This document shows, piece after piece, positions 31,001 through 44,000 of a DNA stretch of 64,000 nucleotides. The position numbers and the translations under genes are program-made. Below the pieces are notes generated by a model that saw only the letters and a list, made by a program, of their open reading frames with translations, did not search any database and was not told the origin of the DNA. The stretch's first letter is position 1. Every line of letters starts with the position of its first letter. Source of the stretch: Aplysia californica (Eukaryota; Mollusca; Gastropoda; Aplysiida; Aplysiidae); NCBI RefSeq assembly GCF_000002075.1, contig NW_004797292.1, forward strand, positions 1,794,856 to 1,858,855, written 5' to 3'.

Positions 31001-34000
31001 CTTTCGAAATATTTCTCCTTTCGTCTCCTTTCCTGTTCTCTAGTCATGTTCCATCATCTGTTTTCATCTCCACTTTTTCTCCCCCCCCCCCCCTTTCTCC
31101 CCGCTCGTTTCTCCATGGGTACTGACTCCTTCCTAATCTTACTCAAGTCTCCATCCTTTTGGCTGAGGAAGCTAAAAATGCCTACAACTCAAATTCCATA
31201 ACTTTGGGCACACTTTGGCCTTTGCACACACACACACACACACCCCCCCCCCCTCAAACACACACACACACACAACCCTTGTTTTCCTAAGGACTCCTCT
31301 CTCCTTTACTCCAGACTTTCTACTGCTGCTCCTAGTACCTTCTTATTGCCGTCTTTCAAAATTCTTGCATGAGTTGAAAATCCCTTGGTGATCCTAAAAT
31401 CGATAAAAATAAGAGTAGGCTTCGGCCATCATCCAGGCAAAATTCAAAATTAATTCCTACCAAAACTGAAAATATTCTAGTCAGTATAAAATCAAGAGTA
31501 CGGTACTTTCGAAATCGGAATGCCTGAAGGCAAGAGGCCTTACGAAGTGGGAAACATGGTCACATTAGTAAAAACCAGCACATGACTACCCCTGAGATGA
31601 AGCAGGGGAACGTAAAGAGAAACAAGAAGATCCATCAATTATGATTGTTTAACAAGGGCATTACTTTCTCCGCATTCTCTTGGAAGATCTCAGGGGCTGT
31701 TAATAGATAGCTCTTCACCCTGCACCGCAACCGATTCTTTCACTGATAACCATTTTTTCTTGAAGACTGTTCAGCCCCTCTCCATTTTCAGTTTTTCCCT
31801 AGTTTTATTAATTACTTATACTGGCAACAGTGTCTTCTTTTTTAAATATAATAATAGACAACGTGTAATTTGAAATATGGCCCCAGTAGTCAGTTGTTGC
31901 AACTCAACTTTTGAAAAGTTTCAACTGTCGAGGTACGAAGTGCATCATAACTAGAAGGAATCAGTCACCATGATAAAGACAAACTCCAGAGCAGGACAAA
32001 AGACAATACATTGTATTTTGAACTAAATTTTATTGTTTTGATCACCATGTCATGCTATGTTATGAAATATTGAGCCTCTTCTGTAATTATGGACACGGTA
32101 CTCCTAATGGAACTGTAATTTAAATACGATGCTGCTGGCTCAAGGAACATGAAAACACTATCCATGGGGACACGTCTAGCATTAACACGAAAAACCAGAA
32201 AATAATCAGCACACAAAAATGTTTCAACCCTTTCCCTTCAGTCGCAAAGATGCACCCTTCTGTAAGCATTCAGGATCACATGACAAGACTAAAGATACAC
32301 AGACAGACTGGGTCGAGTTTGGATTTCATCATCATACAGCATGAATGAAAAACAATTATTGCTTATCTTTTCAAAAGGTCACAGTTTCTATTAAAAGAAT
32401 GTGAAACTATTCTTAAACATCAGAACACAGAGTATCTGCCATTTTTTAAAATTCAATTTTTGTCTGGAACATCACTCAGTGCAATGAAATATTTTGGCAA
32501 CAGATTTAATCATCAGCAATTATACAAAAAGTATACAAAATTTTAAAATTTGACAAAAAACTTGTAACAAATACAGAAATATGTCTTAATGGATCTGATT
32601 GCATTTCAACTATTTCAACTACTATCCAGAAGTCGTCCTGAGGGTTCTGATACTGATGTCATCCATGAATTGAGGCTGATCACAAACTTAGTAAAAAGTA
32701 AACAAATAGACCTAACGTGATCAAAGTAATGAAATGACGCTTTCTTTCAAGAGGCTGGTAGTGATGCTGAAAGAAGAAAAACATTATTTTTTCACTTAAC
32801 TTTCTTTATTGAAGTTAAGAAGAGCAGAATTTATTATTAAGCTTGTTGTCAATTTGTTATAGTAAGGAGCTGATATCTTTGTACTACTACCCAGATTCTG
32901 GGAAAAGGAGATGGGGGGGTGTATTAATTACCAAAGTTCAAGTTCAGCAGGCTCCTCTGTATAAGGTAGAGAGATGAGACATGAGAATCCAGAAGAGCGT
33001 TTTCAGTGAGTGTCACATGTGACATTATTAACTCAACAGAAGTCCTGGTTCGTTTTACTCGGCTGTTCTTGCTGTTTTAGCTATGGCTGGGAGATCCTCC
33101 CATCATTACTCCTAAAGGACTGAATCTGCTCCCACTCAAATATAATATACAGTACAGCCTCAGAAAACCAATTTTTAAAAATGGTTTCAAAACAATTTGT
33201 TATGTCCACCTGTTCAATCTGAGTTTTTCTCTCACAGTCCCTAAAGTGACATACCGTATATAGTGTGGCATCCTGTAAAGAGCTCAACCGTTACCATACT
33301 TATTTTCCATCGCCATCAAAACATGTACTCTTTTGCCACTGGACAAATGGTAATACGACTTATAATTCTAGTTATATGTAATATAGACTGTAAAGCGCAT
33401 AGAGCTTGCAGTTGAGCAGGAAATTACGCTCCACAGATACTATCTATTACTTTTTTCAGTTACTGTTTAAGTTGTTCTGTTTAATAGAGCTGGGAACAAT
33501 ACCCAAAACATTACTTAATTACAAGTCCAACACCAAGCCTAATAGACAAGGGAGCCCAAAGCCTTCTGACATATTACATGAATCAATGTAGGCCTCAGCT
33601 CAGACTTGTTTCTAATCTACAAAAGCCATAAAAAACAGTGGACATTTTTTTAAAAAGTCTCAGCATCAATGCTCTCCTATCTCTCGTGAGATGTGGTGTA
33701 GTTCTTGTAAAACTCATCTATTTCGAAACAAAAAAACAAAATCACTTCATTTTCACAATGAAAAAACTACCATGGTCAGTTAATTTATAAAAATAAGTTC
33801 AGGTAATAGTTCCAGTCGCTTACTGGCCAAGTTTAAGATTTCCCCCAAAATATTCTCCAACCTAAAATAATGAAACAAAATCCACATGTGTTTATGTATT
33901 TCTGTGAAAACAAGGCAAAGAAATAAAAAAAAAGTAGTAAAGAGACGGAGGCAAATTTCTTCCAGTCTCCTGCACAAAAAGTTATTCTAGAGCTGGCCAT

Positions 34001-36698
34001 TTTGTGATAGACATACTACGAAACAAAGAGAAGCAATGAAGTACAAGTACCATGCAAAATGTGTTGGTAAATAATTCTAAAATTATGCTATTTTGTGCTC
34101 GATTATTGGGTATAGTGTAGTGCAGAAAATATGACAGTGCTGTGAACTTGTTTTCAATTGAGTGTTCATATTATCAGCAAAATTTGTGCCATTATGCAAT
34201 GTATCGTTTCTATGATGATATTGGGTATAAGTAAAGTGTAGCCCCGTTCTTTTAATTACCTGACCTGGTGCGCAACCAGGGATTACAGGGGGGTTTCAGC
34301 AAAGTCTTCCAGGAGCTAGAAAAGGTGGGCTGAGATTGTCATGATGTGCAAAGATATGGGGGCTCATACTTTACTATTACCTGATATTACCACTAATCAT
34401 TCCTTTGACTACAGCATTCAGTGCAAGATTTACGGTAGGTCACGCAATATCGCGTGTCTGTGCAGTGAAATGTCTTTGTATAGAACTACAAGTGTTATAT
34501 CAGTGTCATCAGGCTGACTATCAAAGAATATGGGTCGATGCAGAACCCCAAAGCAGTGATTCGACATAACGGTAAAAGTGTGTAAGGGGAAACAGGAGAG
34601 GTTACAAGGTTCCATTATATTGCACATGCCTTAATTGTATAAAATATATATATATGCACAAGTTGAATATAAAAAAAAAAAAAAATTAAAAATCACCTCT
34701 TGCTTTTAACCACAACTGACTGAAATTTTTAAAAATATGTATACCTGGTACACATGAAAATGATACAGATAACACATACACGACAGACAAAGATAATACC
34801 CGGTACATCGTCTTGGACCAACATGGAAGTCATTGTAAGTTTCTGTAAGATTCTAAACAACAACTTTTATTGCTACGCTGAGTTATAAGAAAATGCTTAA
34901 CAAGTATAATTTTTATCACACACTAGGAGTTGAAGTGAATTCATGAATACCACAATCCTGACTGAAAATAATCACACTCTGCTAGGAAGCAGATTACAAT
35001 AACAGTAACTTTGACAAAGAAGTAGAATGAACACACCACAACCGATAGCGCCCCCACCCCCCCCCCCCCCCTCGACCCCATTTTTTTTTTCTCTCTTTCA
35101 GGAGAAGTGCAGGAAAAACTCCACCAATTTAGCAGAATACTTTAACTCATGTTATGTTACACAGTTTTGACCACAGAGAGTCTTCAGCTTTTATAGAACA
35201 ACAACAACAGCATGACGTCTACAGCAACAAAAACTTCTGCAGAACTATGATCCAACAGCAAATCTAACAGTAACAGCATCATAGTTATAGTAATCACAGG
35301 AAATCTCTCTCCTCTCTTTCTCTCCAACTATCTAATACCCTTCAAGAGAACATCCACAACAACAAAAATAACGTGTGTTTGTCCTTTAAAAATAATCAAT
35401 TTAACCTTAAAGTCGGACACAGCTACTACTCATTTTCACATTCAAGTTACGAGCGTAGATAAAAAAGAAAAGGGGCTTATACTTTAAAATATAATATTCA
35501 AGAAAAATATAAAAGGAAAAAGGCTAATACTTAATGAGTAACGTAATGCTCAAGCCACATCTATATAGGAAAAAGAGGGCGAATACTTTAAAGATATAAT
35601 ATTCAAGCCAGATCTAAAAGAAAAAGAAGGCTAATACTTAATAATGTTGTGTCAAGACAGATCTAAAAGAAGATGGGTTAATATTACACATTGTTCAGCG
35701 ATTACTTTCAGCTTCATACTCTAGCTAAGTGATGTGTTGGTCGCGCAAATCCGTCATCCTTGAGACAAAGTACATTAGTACCCTGAAAAAATCCCAAATA
35801 AACCTTTTAGTGAAAAAGGGGCTTTGGAAAGTGATAATTTTTGTGTTCAAATAAAAAAGCGTAAGGACCACAAATTTAAATGAACAGCATACACGTATGT
35901 ACCCGGTTTTTATTTTTCTACCTCATACTCATTTTTAACTACAGGTTGTATTGGTAGTACAGTTACAAAAGCTACCATTCCTTGCAGGGATTTCCATGAC
36001 TTCCAACTACATTTCACACTCAAGTAAACCAGGATAGGATCTTTCAAGTCTCGCACATGTGTAGAATTTAGAAAAATTAAAAGGGCGACGATAATACGTC
36101 AGCTGAGTACAATCATATTTCTTGGATTTTTATTAATTACAACAACAAAAAATTGATATTTTTGTTAAAGTATAAAAAGTATTACAATTTAGATAATTTA
36201 GGGAGCAGTATATATAGATCAATCATGCTGAAATAATACATTGTACTGAAACAACTTTAAATAGTAATAGTATGTATACAAAAGTACAAAGGGAATTACA
36301 TAAATTTTGAAATAGTAAACTCACCAAAACAATAACAAGAAACTCTATATATTTAAACGGGTAGCTCACCAATACAATAAGTAACTCTCTTTAAACAGTA
36401 AGCTCACCATAACAACATCATTATACAGGGCACAGACAGAGGTTCACAAGTGGCAAGTCATCTTTAACAAGTTACAAGCCTGGTATAGTGTAGTACATCT
36501 CACATAAGGCGCACTATCTATGCAATAGAATTTCCAGAACATACACGGTGGACAAAACCAAAAAAAACTCTGGCCTATCACAAGCAAAAAATGGGAATAT
36601 AAAATGTCGTATTACAAAAAGCAGATAGCCTGTGACATTATTATTGCACATTCTCTGAAAAACAACAAAGATTTTCAGGGAAAGTGGCACCCTTATCA

Positions 36699-39590
36699 TT
36701 ACACAGCATCAGGGATATCTTCATCGGCGTAGTACAGAGAACTCAAAGACTGACTTTTCTCCTCATCCCGCAGCAGAGAGGAGCTTTCGTTTGCGCTAAG
36801 CGAATCGGAAGAGTCGCAACGAGCGACATAAACGCTAGATGACAGGGGGCTACGAGCTCTGTTGTGATGTGGACTCTCCTCTGACCTCAGAGTGGAAGAA
36901 GACCTTGAACTTCCATCATATGATGTTCTCGAGTCGGGGTAAATGGAAGATCTTCCGTCGCTGCGCGAGAATGAGCGAGAGTCGCTACCGCCGCTACTGG
37001 GGGTGCCTACAGGGGACCGACCCAACTCGCCTAGAGGGGAGGACGGGCGGTAACTCATGTTTGGTCGAGATATCGGAGAAGTGTAGGAGAGAGGCGGAGG
37101 GGAGGACACCCCCTCATAACTAGATCTAGACGACAAAGGGGAGGTGTAGGTATATGCAGGTGGACTGAATCTTTTCGAGTGTAAAGAAAAATTGGAACCT
37201 GTCTCACTTTGAGTGGATGGAGAAGGGGAATAACCTTGAGGGCCGCCACTCCTTGTCGAGGACGAAGGGTCGCCAACGGTAGTTTTCTTCTCAAAGTTAC
37301 TAACCAGACCACGCACACCAGGTGGTCGGTATGACGGTGGACTCTGTAGCTTGACCAACTGACCATCTGATGTCGCCCCAGGAGAAGGCCCTCGCTGACC
37401 AGGAGAGTTACGGTCTCTCAGATCCAGACTGGTCGGTTTCGGCGGGGGGATCAAAATACTATCACCTTCTGTTTGTGCTGCAGAAGGTTCGGATCCTTGA
37501 TTGGCCCAGGCTGTGGACTTTGTCGCTGGCTTGTGCCGGACTGCTACAATTGGTTTATTTTTGTCTCCGGGACTGATCCAACTGCCACCAGCAGACCCTG
37601 TGGAGTACGGGTACGACTTTGGGTGACTAGTGCCTGTTGACCCTTCTTGTAGAGTCATCCCTGCAGATCCATCCATCTTGGGGGAAGACGGTCTTCCATA
37701 CTTTGTGACATCACGAGTAGGAGAGGTCAACGGTGAAGGGTTCCTCCATCTTCCACCATATTTATTGGTGTTATCACGAGTGGGAGAGGTCAGAGGTGAA
37801 GGACTTTTTGACCTCCAATCATTTCTCTGGTAACGATAAGGGCTCATGCTCCTAGCCTGATGGCCTCCTCCTGTACTGCCAACGCCATGTCTGTCTACAC
37901 CTTCAGGTGAGAAAGCACGCCGCGGTGGAGGGAACGCCATTGTCACACGAGTCGGGCTGTGATCAGGGGAGAGAACTCCGTAGTTCATTATAGGGATGTG
38001 GGTTGGGGAAGAAAGAATCGAGCTCTGAGAGCTGGTGGTGGAACTGTAGGTCGGTTTTTGTCGCGAGTCGGAGGAGGAGCTAAACGAAGGTTTTCGCACC
38101 GGGGAACCATGGGAGGAGGAACTGAATGATGTCTTACGCTGGAGGCTGTCTTGTGGGGAGGTGTAGCCTGTACGGTGGCTCGGGGTGTTACGGTAGCTGA
38201 CGAACAGCTTATGGGTGGGGGAGTCGGTGGAGGAGGAGCTGTACGAGACTTTGCGAGTCGGAGAGGTTTGGGAGGAGCTGAACGACGGCTTACGGACAGG
38301 AGAGTCATTGGGGGAGGAGCTAAAGGAAGTCATGTGACTTGGTGACGTTTGGGTGGAGGACCCACTTATGGATGTTTTGCGGATCGGAGAGTGTGACGGG
38401 GACATTAACGGTGGTGAGGTAGAAGGGACTCCAGACAGAGGGGTATGAGGCTCGTGTTGGGATGTCATAGATGTAAGAGAGCTTCTCTGAGGGGGGTGAG
38501 GAGGTTTCTGCGGTACAGGCTGTGATAGACGTGTTGGGGACAGGAGGGCTGGGGCTGTGCTAGAGTACTGTGACCTCTGACCTTGATTAGACACAGCACC
38601 AGTTGGAGGCTGACTGTAGGTTTGGGGGTGGGTACTTGGAGAGAAAAGCTTCTGCTGAGCCTCCATGTTCTCTGTGCCAGGCGTTGAGGGGGGAGAGCTG
38701 TAAGATTTTATCTGCTCAAGAGCCGAACTCGCAAATGGGACTGTGTCTTGTAACACAGGCGATGCGACTGCCCCTTGGGGTTTACGAACAGCTGCCCGGC
38801 GGCTCGGGACAGCACTGGAAGCCAACGGAGGCCCCGAAACTGGACTAAACACAGGGGAATTTAGCAAAACTTGACTTGTTGGCGACTTCGGCCCACGGTC
38901 ATTTTCCTCTTTTGCTGGACTGCTTATACTATCAGGTAATCTTTTCGCGGAGGTCGGGGAAATAACGGTATCGAGGGAAGAGAAGGACACAGAACTTTCT
39001 GTAGCAGATCTACCCTTATCAGAGCCTCTACAGCTGCTCTCTAGTGACTGTGAGCTCTCAGTGCCAGAAATTCGGGTAGAAGAACCAGGGAAAGATTTCC
39101 CAGGCAAGTCAGAACTTTGAGCTCTCTGAAAAAACGCGTCTGATCTCGACTTTCTTTGTTCTCCCGAGGAGCCGATTCTTCGGCGTCCAGGTCTGTCTCC
39201 TTTGTCAGCAACCACACTGCTGGTGGCTTCGGGATATTGCTTCAGCTGATGAGTTTCGGTGGCACCGCCTTCAGGAGAAGGCAAGGCCGCTAGCTGTTGA
39301 GCCGCATGAGTCGCCAACTTGGAGTGGTAGGCGTCTCTATCCACACTCTGCGTTTGCTCGCCGCTGTGTAGGCTCATGCTGTGTTCCTGGTGTCCCTTCC
39401 TGCGATGGAAACTATGTCGTGGGCTGACTGATGGGCTGACGGAGGGTGACCGGGAGTGGACGATACGACCACCCTGGCGGTGGATTCGTCCAGTCCTCGT
39501 CGTGGTGTTGTTACGGTCCTTCTGACTCGTTGGGGAGTTGCTTGGGTCATCGTGGGACTTTGAGCGCTGCAGGAAGCGTGCGCGTGCAGA
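36699..39590 (-). CDS. UNC80: UNC80 last exon: 963-residue Ser/Pro-rich tail
   Basis: One exon of 964 codons including the TAA stop (36699-36701). Acceptor gtgttgcag precedes SARARFLQRSKSHDDPSNS. Composition is dominated by S, P, T, R and G, so it is probably disordered. It holds an SPxRKxSFSSSS array (about 38020-38405), two NPSPLTSPTRD-type repeats (about 37680-37830) and an acidic end SLYYADEDIPDAV. The reading frame is fully open for 2.9 kb, strong evidence for selection despite low complexity. No upstream ATG starts this frame; it is an internal exon product, not a separate gene, unless a promoter lies in the 8.7 kb intron. Confidence 0.88.
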   Translation of the reverse strand, partial: SARARFLQRSKSHDDPSNSPTSQKDRNNTTTRTGRIHRQGGRIVHSRSPSVSPSVSPRHSFHRRKGHQEHSMSLHSGEQTQSVDRDAYHSKLATHAAQQLAALPSPEGGATETHQLKQYPEATSSVVADKGDRPGRRRIGSSGEQRKSRSDAFFQRAQSSDLPGKSFPGSSTRISGTESSQSLESSCRGSDKGRSATESSVSFSSLDTVISPTSAKRLPDSISSPAKEENDRGPKSPTSQVLLNSPVFSPVSGPPLASSAVPSRRAAVRKPQGAVASPVLQDTVPFASSALEQIKSYSSPPSTPGTENMEAQQKLFSPSTHPQTYSQPPTGAVSNQGQRSQYSSTAPALLSPTRLSQPVPQKPPHPPQRSSLTSMTSQHEPHTPLSGVPSTSPPLMSPSHSPIRKTSISGSSTQTSPSHMTSFSSSPNDSPVRKPSFSSSQTSPTRKVSYSSSSTDSPTHKLFVSYRNTPSHRTGYTSPQDSLQRKTSFSSSSHGSPVRKPSFSSSSDSRQKPTYSSTTSSQSSILSSPTHIPIMNYGVLSPDHSPTRVTMAFPPPRRAFSPEGVDRHGVGSTGGGHQARSMSPYRYQRNDWRSKSPSPLTSPTRDNTNKYGGRWRNPSPLTSPTRDVTKYGRPSSPKMDGSAGMTLQEGSTGTSHPKSYPYSTGSAGGSWISPGDKNKPIVAVRHKPATKSTAWANQGSEPSAAQTEGDSILIPPPKPTSLDLRDRNSPGQRGPSPGATSDGQLVKLQSPPSYRPPGVRGLVSNFEKKTTVGDPSSSTRSGGPQGYSPSPSTQSETGSNFSLHSKRFSPPAYTYTSPLSSRSSYEGVSSPPPLSYTSPISRPNMSYRPSSPLGELGRSPVGTPSSGGSDSRSFSRSDGRSSIYPDSRTSYDGSSRSSSTLRSEESPHHNRARSPLSSSVYVARCDSSDSLSANESSSLLRDEEKSQSLSSLYYADEDIPDAV

Positions 39591-41041
39591 CTGCAACACA
39601 AGGCACCACGAGGAGAAAGGAAAAGAAAATAGAAGAACACAAGTAGTAGCAAGAATGAGAGAAGGTCCTGAGAAAAAAGTCGAACTTGAAACACAAACAT
39701 TTTACGGAGTATAGAAAGATGTAAAAAAGAGCACTAGGATTAAAAAACATAATGTATCAGCAGTTTTAGTAATGCTATGAGTTTAACATTTATTTAAACA
39801 AAAGTAAGTGAAGAAATTATGAAAGGGAAAAGGCAGAGCTCGCTTAATTGAAAAAATGGATAATCCTCGAAGATGTTTGGTTTTCCAAGACCTCAAAACA
39901 CTTTTAGCAAAATATGGCAATGTTCTGACAGAGCAGCAGTATTAGGAATAGAATTTAGTTTCTCAAGACCACCAATACTATAATAGTCTTGGGCAAACAG
40001 GAAAGAAATTGCAAGATAACAGAGTACAAAATCACATCCTTATTAAGTTAAGTTAGAGACCAAGGTGGAAATTGTATATTTCTCAAAAAGACTAGTAATT
40101 GAACAGTAGTTTACAACGACTTCATATATGATAAAGGCTAAATTCCGCCAGTGGCAACAGATTAGTTTTATTAGTAACAATGAAAAGAAGCAGAGTTAGA
40201 CGACCACACCAAAGAGCTCACCAACCACTCGCTTTTAGAGAAAGATAAGAGAACGTTGTACAAGTATGCTCACAAGTACATGCTTGAAGTGAAACAGAAG
40301 TGTAAATATCTCAGAATTGTACCAACATTAGTTTTACACTGAGCTAAGGACGCAAAAATTTTAGAATTTTTAAAGCCTTACTAAAACCTAAAAAGCTAAA
40401 TACAAGCTGTGATAGTTACAGTTTTGTTTTTATTTCAAGCCAGTAAAAAAAGTTTTGTTTGGGTTCAACACAAAGACAATGAATATAATACAAAGCTATC
40501 TCATTACTCCTGTTCCTCATTGCGCTAGACGCTCTGTAATTATTTCAAATATGTTTTGGTTACCACTGTTGAACCTGAGACGATCACCCATTGCCAGGAG
40601 AAAAATGATCATCTTAGATAGGTGGTCCTCTTAGACAGATAATTGTAGAAAAAAAAAGCGCAAGAGGGAAAGTGGAAAAGGGTTGTTCGTTTAGGTGGAT
40701 GTCTCCGACATTTGGATGTTAGACCAGGTTCGACTGTATTTCAGTGAATTTTTCAAAGATATCTTAGATCTTATTCCTTTGAATATCACTAATAAAAACA
40801 TACATTGACCACAAGACATGAATCAGCTCTTCGCAGTTCGATTTCACTCACCGAAAGCATTAACATTGACGCGTGCAATGTAAATTTCGTTTCACACCCA
40901 CAGAACACCAAACTTACACTTTTGTTTCACTACAGCGCCACACATGTACATAAAGCCTTCACAACAAACAGTTGTCCTTCCATGACAAGGCCCACCAGTG
41001 CCAGTGGGAGACAGCACACAAGGCTGCAGGTGCTCATACAC

Positions 41042-41075
<34 letters not shown>

Positions 41076-44000
41076 AACACACACACATACACACTCACAA
41101 CATCAGCAGCACAGTTTCTTCAACACACAAAAGCGAGGGATCCAAACAGTTGAGATTCAAAAATTCATTCCCTATGGCAACAAATAGCTCTACCTGCCAA
41201 GAGAACAATTTTGTACTAGTGGTGGGAACATTTTCATGCAGTAACGAGTAGACATATAGTGACTTCCATATATTCATACAAGTGGAACACAGCGCAGCCC
41301 CGCACAATCCAAGACCATCGATAATTTTGAGAACTCCGTCCAAAGGAAGTGGTGTAAAGCATTACACTCCTTCATTTGTGTCAAACAAAACCTTGTCAAT
41401 CAGTACAAGAGTAATTATTCTTATACTGGAAACTGGAAAAAATAAATCATTATGACCAAGGAGCAACCCCCCCCCTCCGCCCTCCCCCCCCCCCCCCCCC
41501 TTTAGTTCAATCCTTCAATAATCCACTACAACTTACACTCAAAAAGTGGGAGAGCAGATTAAAGTGTGATTTTCACAAAATATTGTATCATAAGTTTATC
41601 ATTATCATCTACCAGTATCATTCTTTCATCAACACTGTGCGACCTAACTGGAATTTTTCAACTTTTAACCATGATGAAAAGGAAAAAGTGATTAGAATAA
41701 GATATCAAGACTAAAAGCTCAAACAGCAAGTTTTCAAATAAAAAGAGAAAAATAATGAGAAAGACAGTTAAAGGAAGCTTTTCTTGACATGGCTCATCAA
41801 GAAAATCAAAAGAGACAGGAATCATTAAAGAAGGACAGAGACAGTCCTAACAAATTGTTACCTATACATGGCATTTTCAAAGAATGGAGCAGTAAGAAGA
41901 CGTGAGAAGTTGAACTATTTAACAACTTGACGAGCATGCTCAGGTTCTTTAATGAATTCGCTATACAAAAGTTCAGGTCCGATGCTCTCAAAACAAGCAT
42001 AGAAACGTCACGAATTTGAAAATTGCCTTATTAGCCGAAATTGTTCCTTTTTCTAAAAAATATTTAACATTGTAAATCTGCAGGGTTTTTCAACAGGTAG
42101 CTGAATATACAAGTAGTTCATTCTTCTCCCCTGTAATATCAAACAAGCCACAGACATGTTTGGGGTCATTTGGTGAGTGGAATTATTCCAAGTTACCAAA
42201 CTCTGAATGCTTCAAATTCCACTCACAGTTCTGAAAGGAGACTAACATCACTAAAATAAGGGGATCAAGCTTCAAAATGCACAAATAGTTTGTGTTGTAA
42301 TCTATGTTGTGTTCTGTGAAACAATGCCAAGGACAAGCATGCAGATGTTAAGACAATGCAAAGACAAAACACTTGGACAGTTTTTCAACTGTAATTCCTT
42401 TAATTACGAGCAGGATCACAGCAAACACATAGACATTGTTAACAAAGACAGTGTCAAATGTCAGTGTTAGTCAATGAGCCGACAAACTGAGACGTCTTCT
42501 CTTTCTAATATTATTATCTCTAATCTTAACACATAACACTAGTTAGACAGACATCACAAGCCAACTACCGACTACGACACCATCAAATTGTAGCATTATA
42601 AATAGAATAAATGATGAACGGACTTAAAATCTACAATCTAGAACATGTTTAAGTTTAACTACTCTGCTTAATTTAACCAACAAAATACACTAGAATGAGA
42701 AAATATCTCATTCGTAAATAAAAGGCACGTCAATCAATCACATGAGTTCTAGTACAACTTCCAACAGATATAGCAGCCCAAAAGACACCTGGACCATTCA
42801 AGTAGGCTACTGCGAGGAATAGATGTCACCAACTTTCAAATCAGTTAAATAATTTGCAAGGTATAGGACCTTTAATTTAACTTCCATCTCTAAATAGAAT
42901 TATAAGGAAAAGGTGAAGGCAAGTCCGAAAACCCCTTATTAATTAAACAACAGATACAAAAATTCCTTGTTGGAGACTTGAACTAGGGGTCATCCACACT
43001 CCGGTCAAGCAGGATACTAATTGAGCTTAAGGCACATCACACATCCCAGGCACACACTCATTTCAAAAGTAACCCCCCAAAAAATTTTCTTAACCCTATC
43101 CGTACGTTGTGTTTTACTATCGTATCCATACGACGTGGGGAACTCTATGTCTCCACTTTCCAAAGAGGAAATTTACTCGTTAATTCGATCCGTATGCTTT
43201 GCATTGCAGTCTGTCAAAATAATTTTTTGAGAAATACTGAAAGTTTTGAAGAGACCTTCATACTAGAAGAATTCTAAAATGTGAAAAATACAACCCCGGA
43301 GGTACAAAATGACCCCAGGGCGTACGGATAGGGTTAATAAGCAAATTGGGTATTGGGCCCTATTAACTCACTCACTGTGAGGAGCTGACTGAACAGCTCA
43401 GTATCTTCATGGTTACAGCAAGCCATATCATTGGCTTGAATATATGACTCTATAAATAAACTAATCCAAACTATACTTTCCAAAACAGTAGGTCTATCTA
43501 TATTTTGGTATGAAACTATTCATTTTTTTCAAATTTCCTATCAATTTTCTTGTATTTGAGGTATTATATGTTATTTTTGCTAAAGTAAACAAGAAAATTA
43601 GTGGAAACCATCTTATGTTTACAGAGTCACGACTTGCGGCTAAAATTTTGGCAATCTGGACTACCTCAGCCCTGTTTTGCACAACAACATTCCCTTCACT
43701 CTACAACAGGTTGATACCCAAAATTAGTGCTGTTCGCTTATACTTAGTATTGGTCCTAACATTTCAATCAAGGTAAAAATCTTCCACGGCACAAGTTTCA
43801 ACACTTGTTTCCTATAAACTTTTTTATGAATAGTCTGCCTTTTAAAAAATTTTCTAGAGCCACTTAGTGAAGAAATGCCTATGTGCTACTTACTTTAATC
43901 ACTTGCTAAACTCAAAACTAAACAAACAGTCGATTTTTTTGAAAAATTCATAATTTACTATTGCAGCCCAGTCTTATTTCTACATAATTTCATTAATTAC

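Larger units (their letters stand above)
28391..36698. other. CHMP1-UNC80 convergent interval, no protein gene seen
   Basis: Contains MITEs (28894-29332, 29457-29968), a SINE split by a TTAA element (30590-31000) and C/A-rich simple repeats near 31080 and 31230. The part from about 32030 to 36698 is AT-rich and repeat-poor and could be a long UNC80 3' UTR; a minus-strand AATAAA lies at 32029-32034. That extent is a guess. Confidence 0.45.

Noticed and set aside
36699-39599. Treating the last exon as a stand-alone gene starting at GTG
   Set aside because: GTG lies in the acceptor; exon phases from UNC80 join exactly and the C-terminus resembles UNC80.
40150-40235. Possible SINE A fragment
   Set aside because: Only a short ACCACACCAAAGAGC-type stretch matches, too little to call.
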